Source: Orbilia blumenaviensis (lineage: Eukaryota > Ascomycota > Orbiliomycetes > Orbiliales > Orbiliaceae). Taken from it: DNA of 64,000 nt. The stretch spans positions 868,001-932,000 of the forward strand of contig JAVHNS010000010.1 in NCBI GenBank assembly GCA_036872755.1, given 5' to 3'. The position numbers and the translations under genes are program-made. The notes under the pieces are model-generated. The model did no database searches. It was not told the DNA's origin and saw nothing but the letters and a program-made list of their open reading frames with translations. Below are positions 47,501-60,518 of the stretch, piece by piece; within the stretch, counting starts at the first letter, position 1, and each line of letters begins with the position of its first letter.

Positions 47501-50075
47501 GGGGGGATTGTAATAACATTAATCATACTGAAAGCGATGCAATGGCTAAAGCTCAGCTGGCCGGCTCCCTTGGGTCAATGAAGCGATGGATGAGGATTTT
47601 GAAACATCGTCGTTATCATATGTTTTATTCTGGTTATACCACGTGGGATAAGGAGTGTGCATTCTATCATTCTGCGCGGTTTAATGTCCATCCATTCACC
47701 AGTTCTGCTAGCTATCGTGAGGCCGTTGCGACTACCAGTGTAGACCTGCTAAGCTGGGAACTCAACATCGCCAACATCGCCGTCGGGGAAAACCCGTCGA
47801 ATACCGAGAAAGAGAGTTTCTCTTGGAATTAAACCAAACAAAAGAAAAGAAAAAAGATAACTTGTGAGCTAAAGTTATAATTAAACAGCTACTGCTAGCT
47901 GCTTGCTGCCACTAGGGCCATCCATTTTCGTCATCACGCATTGGACCAATAAATCGCGCCTCTTGTTTGATACCCACCTGTCTGCAGCAGGCAGGCTGCA
48001 TTGGAGGTGCTTCGAAACTGTCCTTGTCCTGCACCCCGAATTTTTCTTTTTGACCTGTCTCCTGTCCTGAACTTTGGGGACCTATAGCCAGGTGGGGTTT
48101 TCGGGGTGTGTGGATTTGTTTTGTGATGCATGTAAGGTAAAGGTAATGTAGGGTAATGTAATGTAATGCCATGTAATGTATATACTTGCTATACGTCTTC
48201 TTCCTCTCTGGATTTCTCCCTTCCTTAACGTAACTTTCCTTTTGTCAGATCAGATCGAACCACCTTTCCGTCGTTCGATTCGTTCTCCCTCACACTTACT
48301 CACCTACTCATTTACCTTACATACGTCCCAAGGAAGGCTCTGACCCTGCTTATCTTTTTTCTCTTCCATTCTTTGAATTCTTTATCACCTTCCCCCTTCT
48401 GATGGTATTTTGGACGTCCGGGATTATATGTATTAATATTACTATTATCAAAGTCGAAGAGGAACTCTTTCGGTACCTGTACCTGGTTTATGGACCCAGC
48501 CTGGCACGGACACCTGGTCACGTTTACCGCGAAAGTTCTTTTTTTCAGCCGCCCGAAAAGCGACAGCAGCGCCGCAATTGCGAAGCCAACTTGCTCAGCA
48601 ATAACAGCAACTAGCAGTGGAATTTGAACTTTGACTTTACCTTAAATAATTACACCCACCGGGTCTTGGATACGAAAACTTCACCGTATCGCTATCATTT
48701 CATTATCTTTCGAATAAAACGGGATTCTATTCTTTTGCCTTTAGGAAGTGGACGCCTGCAATGATGCGTGTTCAGCGTTTGTAGGAGGATACTTGGTTCC
48801 GACGACGACGACGACGACGACGACAGACGACAGATATCTATAAAATATCGAAACATCTGACGTGTTTTCTTCTACAAGATTGACTGGCGGGAGGATCGAG
48901 ACTGGATTCAATTTCAATTTTGAATTTTTTTTGGGATTCTGGAGCGAATTGGCGCATTCATAATCGATCCGGTATCCCAAGCCCGGGCCAACAGCGTTCC
49001 CCACGAAGAAATACATAATCGATACGTATATCCTACACAGATACTCGATACAGTCGGGGTGGACGTTTTCTTTTACTTTTATTACTTTGCTTGCTTAAAA
49101 GTATCCTTTTGTTTTGGCCTGCAATATCTCTTTTTTTTATTTATTTTTTAAAAATATTTTCTGCCTGGGAACAGAACTTGAACGGGAGATATAACAAGCT
49201 GTCGCGGGAGGACAAGGAACAAGAAGCTTAAAAAAGAAAAACAAAAAAGCTTGATTAACGAACGTTAACGAACGAACCGACCTGAACCTGAGTTTGAATT
49301 GGAAGCGGACAGGACGGGCAGGGCAGGACGGGGTTCAATACAGACAGAGATCGATTTCGGATCCGCACTCGGTGGTGGGCCCTTTTTAACCTTCTTCCCC
49401 TCCATCCATCCATATCCATCTATCCAGCCATCGCATCGATATCATACCCCGCTGTGTCACGTCTTGAAGGTAGTCTGATTCCCGATTCCCATATATACTT
49501 GGATAAGGATATATATAGCGTGAGATAGGAGATAAGGTAGGATATATATATTGGGTGCTGGAGGAGATATCTCAAAGGAAGGGAGAAAGATCTGAGGGGA
49601 TTATATTAATAGCGCCCACGCGAGCCTCACGGAACAAGCGTTCGAACATCGACCCGGGAATCCCACCCACCCAATCCAATCCAATCCAAATCCAAATCTG
49701 ATCCGATTAGATTCGTACTGGCTTTGTGGGGTGGAAGAATCAAGAAAAGAGAAGACAGAAAGAGAAGACTACCAAAGCCAGAAACTCTAAAAAAAAAAAA
49801 CACCCACACACACACACGCCAGGAAAACCGCGACGACGAGGGCGGACTGACTATAATTATAAAATCCGACATCTATCGCTTCTTACCTTACTTAACTCGG
49901 AACTTCCTTTTACAAAAAGTCAAACAGCTGCACAGCCGGTAGATAGGCGAGGGAATCGGATCAAGTCAGGGACACACACGCCCACACGCCAAAAGGAAAT
50001 CAACAGGCGAGGGAAAGAAAGGAAGGGTTCAATCCAGTGATCCCGATTCGACGGGAAGGAAAAGCCGCAGCAATT
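44526..50075. other. Long intergenic region (5.5 kb) before INO80
   Basis: No convincing gene. The part from about 44530 to 44730 continues the hairpin-rich sequence. From about 48200 to 50075 there are pyrimidine-rich and purine-rich patches, a (GAC)8 run at 48801-48824 and a short CA run at 49804-49817; this part may hold a long 5' leader and promoter of INO80. The frame at 47434-47832 starts with GTG and has no motif. Confidence 0.45.
48801..48824. repeat. (GAC)8 microsatellite
   Basis: Eight perfect GAC units followed by AGACGAC. It lies in non-coding DNA upstream of INO80. Confidence 0.9.
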
Positions 50076-53000
50076 ATGGAGCATTCGCCTTATCATCACC
50101 CTTCGCATCATCCGCCGCCTCATCCTCATCCTTCCTCTTCCTCTTCTTCGATGCAGGGTCAGGGTCGAGATCAGCAGCCTCATCACAGTCATCACCCTCA
50201 TCCTTCACACCATAACCCGTATCCGCCATTGCAGCAGCAACATTATCCTCACCAACAGCAACAACAGCAGTCGTTGGCACCAGGATATCCTCCGCCGTCC
50301 AATCCATCGTCGTATAGTGGTGGTGTTAGTGGTAATAGTAATAGTAATAATAATAGCAGTAGTGGCGGTAATAGTGGTAGTGGAGGTGGGTATACTGCTG
50401 GTGGTGGTAATAGCGCCAATAGCAATAGCAGCAATAGCAGCAGCAACAACAACAACATCAACTACCACTCTCACTCTCACTCCCACTCCCAGTCTCAGTC
50501 TCAGTCTCATTCTCACTCGCATTCTCGCTCCCACTCTCTTTCTCGGTCTCATCGCGGCCACTCTCCACCTCCACCTCATCATCATCATCCTCATCCTCCT
50601 CCACCAACCCACTCTAATCCTTCTTACGCTCCTACAAGTCAATATTACGATTCTCGACAACAACAACCTTTACCTCAATCATCATCGACATCGAATTCGG
50701 CTTCGACGCCTTCTTCTCGCTACCCTCCACCATCCCTACGAAGTCCGATCCAAACTCACCACCCTCTCCCTCCATCGCGATCCCACTACTCACCTCCACC
50801 CCACTCTCCCGGAGGCTACAATAATAACGGTCCACCACGTAATAGCTATTACGATCCCGTTGGTGGTGGAAGGGAGCCACCACGAGACTGGAACCCACCG
50901 CCTTCCCGATACCCTCCCCTTACGTCACCAACTCTGCCGGTATGCTCCCTTATTTTCACCCTTTCTTTCTTTCTTACTCCCAATGCCGAGAATGGCCTTC
51001 CAATCGCGATTCTATCGCGACAATCAGATCCTTTCACACTATCATAGTCTTGCATTATCATTCTTATCGGACATACGGTCCTACTATCTCCGAATTTAGT
51101 TCTGTTCTGTTCGTCCAATTGTTCCGGTTTGCTAACCCTTGTTGTTTGCCCTGTTTTCGCTTTGTGTGAACGCCCTCTAGTCCCGTCAACCATACATGTA
51201 TCCTGAAGGACCGCAAGACCGACCACGGACGCCACCTCAGGCTCCCAGATCACCAACGGAATACAGAACACCTCATGGCGACCCTAAACGGCAGATGTCT
51301 CCAAATTCTATAAACGGTGGCCCTCGGAGGGTTTCTGTCCACTCTATGGATGCGAACTATCCATCGCGTGGACCTGAGTTTCAGAGTCCACCCTACCGCC
51401 CTCCAGTTATGGCCTCATCTCCTCCTATTGCTTCAGTACGTCACTTCATCGCACTCTCACCTGTAAATATCGCGTATATCACGTCGTAATTTTACTGACT
51501 GGCTTTTCCCGTGTTGTGATAGTCGGCTCCTGGCTCGGCCAAGAAGTCTGCCATGTCCATCTCTGCGCTCCTCTCTGGGTCTGAAGAGCGTCCATCAACC
51601 GCTCAACCAAGACCTTCAACGCCCCCTTCCGCTCCTGTGGCTGTTGCTCCTCCTATCCCACCACCACCACCACCACCTCCTCCTCCACAAGTCGCGTCTG
51701 AACCATCACCACCACCACAGACACCATCGAAACCTGTCGTCACACCAGCACCCCCTGTAGAGGCTAGGGATCCTACTCCACCTCCCGCTCCGGTTAACAA
51801 GGAACCTGCTCCTACTCCTGTTTCGCAACCACAACCAATTGCAGCGGCTGCTGCTTCCACTCCGGCAACACCAGCGGAGCCAACACCTCGCCCTAAGCGT
51901 AAATACGTCCGGAAGCAACCAATTGACGGTGTCCAAGTCAACATCAACACTCCAACAAGCACCCGACAAACCCGACATCACTCTCCTGACAAATCCAAGA
52001 TGGATATTGACGAGGACACACCGGTAAAACCCCTCAAGACCGACAAGAACGCCAACCGAAACGCTCACCCAATCGTTGACTTCGATGCCATCGATGCCGA
52101 GGATGATATCTCTAAGGATGGCGACTTGTACCTTCAGAAGAAGGATTTCTACCTAGCCAAGAGTAGGAAGCGAAGGCTCCAGGTTACCAGGATGGACGAT
52201 AGACAGTGCAAGCATCGAAGGCTCAACTTCAGTAAGCGAGTGGAGGAAATCGTCTCGGCAGCTGCCGTTACAGGACGTTGCCGTGGTGAGCAACAATTTC
52301 ACGACGAAGCCTACCAGGAGATTCTACGACGTGAGGATTTCGAGGAGAAGGAGCGTAAGAAGGAGATGCAACGTATCCGACGACGAGCGAAGGCGGCATC
52401 TGAGCACCGTGCCAAAGCCGAACAAGCGGCCAAGGATGCAGCTGAGAACGCAGAACGACAACGTGCACTTATGGAGGAGGCGAAGAAGGCCGGGAAGCTG
52501 CTACCAATCGAGAGGACTCTCACATTTAGGGGATATGATGATATGGACTCCGAGGTGCCGGTCGAGGAGGAAGTTAAGAAAGTTAAGAAGAAGCCTGGGA
52601 AGCCAAAACGACGGACCGACGATCCAAAAGAGCTCAGCCAGCTCCGAGCCGAGGTGGAGCCTCGTCCTGTGCCCGTAGAACCCGTTCCCGAACCGACTCC
52701 CGAACCAATTGTTCCACACACCTCCAAAGCTTATAATACTATGTACGAACAGATTTGGCGAGATCTCGCTCGACGCGATATCCCAAAACTTTCGAAGCAC
52801 CAGCAGTACACGTATTCCATTAAACAGTCCAATCACAAGAAGACATCGCTTTTGGCGTCAAAAGAAGCTCGAAGATGGCAGCTGCGAACGACGAAGAATA
52901 CGAAAGACGTCCAAGCGCGTGCCAAGAAGAGCATGCGAGAAATGACTGCCTTCTGGAAGCGGAATGAGAAGGAGGAGAGAGATATGAGACGTCGCGCTGA

Positions 53001-56000
53001 GAAGGAGGCTCTAGAGAGAGCGAAGAAGGAGGAAGAAGAGAGGGAATCTAGACGACAGGCCAGGAAGTTGAATTTCTTGATTTCCCAGACCGAGCTTTAC
53101 TCCCACTTCATTGGGAAGAAGATCAAAACGGACGAAGTCGAGAGATCAACGGACAAGGTTACTGATGCTGCCACTGCTCCCGCCCCTGTTCCAGTTGCAC
53201 ATACCACGGCACATAATATCGATGATGGTGAGCTTGGTGACGAGGTGACGAAGATTGATGACCTTGATTTCGACCAAGCAGACGATGCCGACCTTACAGC
53301 AGCAGCTAAGACGAATGCCCATCTGGCTGTGGAAGCAGCGAGGAAGAGAGCTCAAGAGTTCAATGATGAAGGTGGCGATTCGACTGCCCTCAATCGGGTT
53401 AACCTGGACTCCGACGAAATGAATTTCCAGAACCCCACCAGTTTGGGAGACATCTACATCGACCAGCCCAAGTTGCTAACCTGTCAACTAAAGGAATACC
53501 AATTGAAGGGTTTGAATTGGTTGGTGAATCTCTACGAACAAGGTATCAACGGTATTCTCGCCGACGAGATGGGTCTCGGAAAAACAGTACAGTCGATTTC
53601 CGTCATGGCGTACCTTGCAGAACATCACAACATTTGGGGGCCGTTCCTTGTCATAGCCCCGGCGTCTACACTACATAACTGGCAACAAGAGATCTCTAGG
53701 TTCGTTCCCGACCTCAAAGTACTTCCGTACTGGGGTAATACCAAGGATCGAAAAATTCTCCGAAAGTTCTGGGATCGAAAACACCTTACATACACCAAAG
53801 ATGCGCCATTTCACGTTCTAGTCACGTCGTACCAGATTGTTGTCGTTGATGCCCAGTACTTCCAACGCATCAAGTGGCAGTACATGATTTTAGACGAGGC
53901 CCAGGCTATTAAAAGCTCTAGTTCGGCGAGATGGAAGTCGCTTTTGGGATTCAGTTGCCGAAACCGACTGTTGCTCACTGGTACACCTATTCAAAACAAC
54001 ATGCAGGAATTGTGGGCGCTGTTGCATTTTATTATGCCTACGCTGTTTGACTCTCACGACGAGTTTAGCGAGTGGTTCTCGAAGGATATTGAAAGTCACG
54101 CGCAGAGTAATACGCAACTTAATGAGGCGCAGTTGCGACGGCTGCACATGATTCTGAAACCGTTCATGTTGAGGCGTATCAAGAAGCATGTGCAGAGTGA
54201 ATTGGGAGACAAGATTGAAGAGGATGTTTACTGCGAGCTAACTTATCGTCAACGATCGATCTATCGCGCTCTCAGAAACAAGATCAACATGGCTGATATA
54301 ATAGACAAGGCTGTGATGGGAGACGAAGGGTCGCAGAGTTTGATGAATTTGGTGATGCAGTTCAGGAAAGTGTGTAATCATCCGGATCTGTTTGAGAGAG
54401 CGGATGTGGCTAGTCCGATGGCTTTTGCGAGTTGGCCGGAGACAGTTTCGTTTTTGAGGGAGAAAAACAATGTGGAGGTTCCGTACGGAGTTCGAAACTT
54501 GATCGACTACACACTTCCGAGGTTGGTGGCTAGGGATGGAAGGCTGGATGTTCCGGGAGACAAGTCACGGATGGGTTTCAGAAAGAAGTGGATGGATTCT
54601 AGCGAGAGCCTATTTAATATATGGACTCCGCAGTACCTGGCGAAGACATACGCCCAAGCGAAGTCGACATTTGGATTCTTGAGGTTCATTGATACTTCGC
54701 CGGCGGAGGCTTCGAGGGCTTTCCACTCGCCTTTGATCGACCGAGCCGTGGGGGTTTTCGTTGGGAATCGGCTTGACTACGAACCGTTCCTGGAGTATGA
54801 AGAGAAGTGGCAGCCAGTTAGGACGATGCTGTTGATGAGAACTGCTAAGCAAAAGGCGACTCGGGCTGAACCGCAGGATTCGTTTACGATGCAGGCGTTG
54901 AAGAGGATTTCGAGGGAGGTTTTTGAGAATGAGCGACTTAACCGACTGGAACCGATGGTTATTCCGAAGGCTACGGCGCCACCAATTACGATTACTTGTA
55001 GTAGTGGTGCTGTGGGTGCCGAGAGTGACGATTTCTTGTTCAATCAGCGGGTTAGGAGGCTTCTATCTGGACCCTTGCCGATTGAGGAGGATCACCTGGT
55101 GGAAGACAAGGTTGAGATTGCTGATTTCCCTACTCGAAGTTTGCTACCGGCGCCGGATTCTGCGCTTGGAGGCTTTACATCAATTCAAGTTCCTTCGATG
55201 CGCAGATTTGTGGCAGAATCCGGCAAGCTCGCAAGGCTGGATTCGCTGCTAAAGCAGCTCAAGGCCGGTGGGCATCGTGTTCTACTCTACTTCCAGATGA
55301 CGAAAATGATAGATTTGATGGAAGAGTATCTATCGTACCGACAGTACAAGTATCTACGATTGGATGGATCTTCGAAACTGGAAGACCGAAGAGACATGGT
55401 TTCAGACTGGCAGACACGACCGGAGTTATTTATCTTCTTGCTCTCTACGCGTGCCGGTGGTTTGGGTATCAATTTGACGGCGGCAGATACAGTTATCTTC
55501 TACGACTCCGATTGGAATCCTACTATTGATAGTCAAGCCATGGATCGTGCACATCGTTTGGGACAGACTAAGCAGGTGCACGTGTACAGGCTGATCACTC
55601 GTGGCACAGTCGAAGAAAGAATTCTGTTGAGAGCTAAGCAGAAGGCCGAGGTGCAGAAGGTTGTGGTTGGAGGTGGAGAAGGAGAGTACAAGAATGTGGA
55701 CTTCAATAAGGGAAGTAGGGAAATGGCTATGTTACTTTTGGATGATGAGGATGGAGATGGAAGGACTCTCGAGCAGCAGATGGATGCGAGGGCGAAGCAG
55801 AGAGAGGCGGAAGATGCGGCGAAGGGTAAAGGTGGGAGAAAGGGAGCTAAGAGGAAGAAGGCTGAGGCGGAGAGCTTGGAGGAGATGTATCATGAAGGTG
55901 AGTTTTTGGTTGATAATTGTGATATCAGGAAAGAGGCTAACGGGATTGGAATAGGCGAAGGGCACTTCGATGATAACAGCAACAAGCCTTCTGAGGCTAG

Positions 56001-56175
56001 TACTCCCATTCCTGCTGCACCTACAAGCGGAAGAGGCGGGAAGAGAGGCGGAAGAGGTGGGAAAGCCGGTGGGCCGTCGAGGTCGCATAGAAGGAAGTCG
56101 GCGAAGGAGAGGATGGAAATGGCGGATGGAGTCAGTGGGAGTGCGCTTGATGAAGATGTGGAGATGGGGATGTAA
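50076..56175 (+). CDS. INO80: INO80 chromatin remodelling ATPase (4 exons)
   Basis: Exons 50076-50939, 51181-51435, 51523-55897 and 55955-56175 keep frame and give 1,904 aa. The first 370 residues are low complexity (His/Ser/Asn/Pro/Gln-rich). The DBINO region lies at about 773-910 ([20 protein letters not shown] to [19 protein letters not shown]). The SNF2 ATPase core has Walker A DEMGLGKT near 1053 and DEAQ near 1164. The two lobes are separated by the long insertion typical of INO80. The second lobe holds [20 protein letters not shown] near 1680 and [20 protein letters not shown]80 slides and spaces nucleosomes and exchanges H2A.Z in transcription, replication and repair. The last intron (57 nt) is inferred because MYHEGEGHFDD is the expected reading. 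Confidence 0.97.
55898..55954 (+). other. In-frame 57-nt intron of INO80
   Basis: GTGAGT donor, GGCTAAC branch site and AATAG acceptor. Its length is a multiple of three and it contains no stop, so retention would add 19 residues to the C-terminal region. Confidence 0.75.
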
Positions 56176-58238
56176 TGTGATTGTGATGTTGAAGCTTCCA
56201 TTCTGATAATGTGGGCTTTGTTATTCGCTGTTCTATGCTCTTTTTTTATTATTTACTGTTTATGTGGTTCTTTTTTTTTTTTTTTTTCCTTTTTTAAAAA
56301 CTTATTCTAGGGGCTTTTTTGATGTCCTTGCTCACGCGTTTTCTATGATGCTTGTTTTTCGTTCTGTTAACGTTTTTTTTTCATCGCGTTTGGTGATGAT
56401 GTACTTTATTAGATGGAAAAAAGAAAGGAACAACGGAAGTGTGTGGGTTGTGTGATATTCTCTCTTTCTTCGGAACCGGTTTTTTATTCTCTATCTTTGT
56501 TTTCTTCCGGCTGTCCTTTTTATCTATTTTCATGTTTTTTTACTCAGAAACACTCTACTTTTCACCGGTCTTTTCCTTTGTTTCCTTACTTTCAAAGGGG
56601 TTTTTTCTAGACAAGGGCGACACAAAAGAATGGCTAATATTGGTAGAACTTAGACTTTCGGTGATAGTTTATTGACAGGTACCATGGTTGTCTTCACACA
56701 TGCACCAATTGTATGTACCTGCACCTGCCGCTCCTTTCTGTTTCCTTAGGTAGTTAGGATCATTGGGGTTTATGTATGATAGATAGTCTTTATAATTATT
56801 CCCCTGATATTCATAATTAAGAATATGATCTTTCGAATGACAAATAACCCCTCTCAGGAATAGCGTGGGAGTTTATCATAGCTATCTCATCCCCATCGAG
56901 CATCCCAACGAAGAGAGCTCAACTCAGTAACATCCTTAGCTCCACCTCCAGATCACGAGCCACACGAAGATCGGAACCTACAAGCCACAGAAAGTGGGGC
57001 CATCCTCTCCCTTCTCTCATTTCCCGCAGGCTCGCCATTTTGGCAAACGGATACTGCTGCTTGCTGCTGGAATGGGAGTATTCGAGGCGGGCTCAGCGGG
57101 GCACATGCCTCATGTGAGCGTGAGTGTGTTATGTAGCTTAATATATCTGCTGCTAGCTACGAAGCAAGCTACTTAGCTCCCCCCCCTCTTCGATCGAGCT
57201 CGTCCCGCTTGCTTGCTTGGTTATCCTGGTAGGTTATATGGCGGGCGGGTTCTTGTGAGCTTAATATATTTCCCCCTTAGCTAAGGTGAGGTTTATAGGG
57301 ATTTATTATCGTTCCTTTCCCCCGTTTTTTTTATGCTCTTTTTTTTAATTCCATTTTCCCTTCGCGCGTTTATTCTTTTTTTTGAAACCCCGATAGCTAT
57401 AGCTGCAGTTTGGCTTTGCTTGCTGGCTGGCTGCAACCGAGTGAGTCTGAGCCGGAGTCGAGGGTTCGCCACTTCATCGTTTTCTCTCCCCCGCTTTCGT
57501 TTTTTTTCCCTCTGGAAGCTACCTAGGCTAGGTAGTTAGAGCGACGCCTTATAAATTATATTTATCGCCCTGCAGGGAAAAAGTTCCCCATTTTCCTATC
57601 ATATCATATCGTATCATATCACATCACACGGGGATTGGATCGCTTCTCTTTCCCTTTCCTCCGCTTCATTCGACCAAAAAAAAATCCCGCCCGGCTTTAC
57701 CGGTGGTTTGGTACTTGAGTGCTTGCTGGCCCTGGATTAACTAGGCCCTTTTTCCTTTCGCCAGCCTTCTGCGGGCTTTTTTTGAAGAGGATACAAACAA
57801 GGGTAGGTGGGAATTCTACCACGTTGTCAACGCAGATTGGGCTGCATGCACTACACTACACGTCCTTAACACGTCTACCAGGCGCACGGTTTTTTGAAGG
57901 TAGTCTAACCTTTTGGTTTGGGGTGATATTAGGTACCTACATAGGTAGATATCTACCGTATACGGCTGAGCAGCTGGGTTGGGTATTGTAGTATTTATCT
58001 AACCCCCCACATTTGCTGTCTATCCAGCTGGAAAGGATCCTCTTTTTACTGGCGTACGGGGAATTTTTACTTTACACATTCAAAGAAAGAAAGAAAAAAG
58101 ATATATATCGCCCAAGACCATAAAAAAAGAGTCCTTCAAAAAGGAACCAAATAACATAACCACTCATAACACAAATATATAAACCCCAAGAAAAAGAGAA
58201 GAAAAAAAGAGAAGAAGAAAAAGAGAAATCAAGAAAAG
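56176..58238. other. Intergenic region, T-rich, no supported gene
   Basis: About 2 kb between INO80 and the next plus-strand gene. It has T-rich and CT-rich runs (56240-56620, 57320-57520) and a purine-rich leader (58080-58238) directly before the next start. Short frames have no motif. Confidence 0.5.
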
Positions 58239-60035
58239 ATGCCACCAAAAGTAGACGACTACCCCTCCGACCCGGGCGACCACGGCATAATGGCGCGCTA
58301 CCAATCCTTCAATCTCAGCGCGGGCGCGGACGCGGCCCTCGAGTTCCTGGAGGCGCTGTACGTGCTCCACGATTCCTTCGAGAAGGCTTATAAGGGCTAC
58401 ATAACGCTCATGAAGCTTCTCGGGTGCATGTTCGAGGAGAATGGGGTGGTGTTTAGGGATGAGGATGATTTGAGCGATAAGGAGGGAGGTCTGTATTCTC
58501 TCAACATATAATTCCCCCTTCTTGTTTTTCTTTAGGAAAAGCAGTGCTGATCGGTTTTTTTTTTTTTTTTTTGATTAGATTACGTCGGCTTCATCGTTAA
58601 AAATATCGACTGGGTGCTCCCCCAGCTCTACGACGCCATGGAATGTCAATACGTGATCGTGCAGCCCGTGACCGAAAACCCGTTCCGGACGTTTCGAAGA
58701 CCCAGCGTGCCCATGCTCACCAGAAACGGGTTTATCAAGTTTGTTATCGTCAATTATTTGGATCGTGCGGGGAGGGGTGATTATCGGGTTCGTATCCCCC
58801 CTCATTATAAATCATTCATTATATAATATCTATAAATTTTTTTTTTTAATTTTTTTTTCTTGGTTAAACTAATAAATTGGTAACTTTTTTTGGGAGGGGG
58901 GGACTAGCCGCATAACATCCTCTTCGCCATCACCGAGAAATACCGCCTATTGGTCCCGGGCACCTCCCGCCCCGTGATGCCAATCGATGACCGCAAGCAG
59001 GTGGAAAAGAACTTCAGAGACCTAGCCACGGAACTACACATCCCGCTCGACCGTATAATCCGGCAAATACGTGGGTTCAAAGAAACCCCCCCACCACCAC
59101 CACCACAATCATCATCCCAATCACAACAACAACCACAATCACAACCACGCCCACAATCCCAACCAGAAATAACAGACCCGACACCACTACCTCCGAAAAA
59201 GAAGAGAACGAGCAGCATGAATAACCCTGGTAGTATAACCGGCGGTATTGGTGGTTCGTCGAGGGTATATGCTGGTTCCGATGGGGTTTCAAGAAATATC
59301 GGGGGACCACCGGCGTATGAACAGCCGCCTATGTCGGAGTATTCACGGTATAGGAGTGATTACAGCACGAAGAGTTACAGAAGGTCGCCGTCGCCGGATG
59401 AGGGTCTTCGGCGGGAGCAGGAGCGAGAAAGGGAAAGGGAAAGGGAAAGGGAGCTGAGGGAAAGAGAAAGAGAACGAGAAAGAGAAAGGGATAGGGATAG
59501 GGATGGGTACGGAAAGGGTTCTTCGCCTACCACTGCTAGAAAGGATAGAGAAAGGGAGTTTAGGGAACGGGAAAGGGATCGAGAACGTGAGTTACGTGAG
59601 TTGGGTGAGAGGGAGTTTAGAGAACGGGAGAGGGAGCGCGAAGGCGGGTATAAGCTTAACCCGAAGCCGACGTACTTCTCCCCGCCGCCACCACCGTCAC
59701 AATCACAGCCCTCGGAAACATCCCGCACGATAGCGGCCGAGATACGCCGTGAGAAGGAAAATCTCCAGCGGGAGCGCGAGAGGGTGCAGCGTGAGAAGGA
59801 GAAAATGCAACGTGAGAGGGAGAAGTTGGAGTTGAGGGCTGCGGAGAAGGAGTTGGAGGATATGGAGGAGCATTATCAGAGGGTGGCGAAGGAGAGGGAG
59901 TATAAGAATGAGGTTGAGTATGTTAGTGCGCAGAAGAGGGGGATGGAGGCGGCTGCGAGGAGCGCGGAGGAGAGCGCGGAGAGGATGAGGCAGATCGGGC
60001 TGGATGACTACTATGAGCGGCGGTATCGGTATTAA
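58239..60035 (+). CDS. DUF7514-like protein with Arg/Glu-repeat tail (3 exons)
   Basis: Exons 58239-58488, 58579-58787 and 58908-60035 keep frame and give 528 aa. The first 210 residues form a conserved-looking globular region (LPQLYDAMECQYVIVQPV, FRRPSVPMLTRNGFIKFVIV, YRLLVPGTSRPVMPIDDR) that resembles the fungal DUF7514 domain, whose function is unknown. A poly-Pro and Gln/Ser linker follows. From about residue 370 there is a charged region of RERERE repeats resembling spliceosome-associated RE/RS proteins, then a long helix (EKENLQRERERVQREKEKM). Both donors are unusual (GTCTGT, GTTCGT) and were chosen because only they keep the frame. A nuclear or RNA-related role is suggested only by composition. 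Confidence 0.8.
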
Positions 60036-60518
60036 ACTTTAGATTGGTGGGAGGTATCTTCGTGTTTTTCTTTTCTTTCTTTCTTTCTTTTTTTTGGTCA
60101 TAACGATATCATAGCATTTCATTTCATTTCATTTTTTCCTTGACCTTTTCTGTTCCTTTTTTGATTTGTCCTGAATATGATTTTTTTTATATATAGCTTA
60201 GCTAGCTAGGTTACGATATTATGATGAACGAACGAGCTTACGAGGTGTATGTATGCGGAGATACCCCGGGGTTTTTAAGAAAAAAAAGTGAGAAGAGCTG
60301 GGAGCGGAATCTCTATTCTCTTATTCTTGAATTTCCTTTTTTTTTCTTATCATTTCTCTTTTTTTTTTTCAAATATATATTAAAAAAAAGAACGCTACGT
60401 ATATTGAACTTTTGGTGATGAAGAAAAAGAAAGAAAGAAAGAAGTACATGGTATCCCATCCGCCGTGTATACGCCAGCCCCTCATAAAAGAATATCCATC
60501 GTTATCGTCGTTACAGCT
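60036..60518. other. Convergent intergenic spacer
   Basis: About 480 bp between the stop codons of the DUF7514-like gene and LTV1. It is T-rich, with CTTT and CATTT microsatellite-like runs, as expected for two 3' untranslated regions. Confidence 0.6.

Noticed and set aside
47434..47832. 132-codon plus-strand frame
   Set aside because: It begins with GTG, its first part is a low-complexity GAA tract, and no motif is visible.
50037..50075. Upstream in-frame extension of INO80 from a GTG codon
   Set aside because: The first ATG at 50076 is the normal start; the 13 codons before it begin with GTG and lie in leader sequence.
50317..51099. 260-codon frame overlapping INO80 exon 1
   Set aside because: It is a frame-shifted shadow of the low-complexity INO80 N-terminus, made of Ile/Val/Leu runs.
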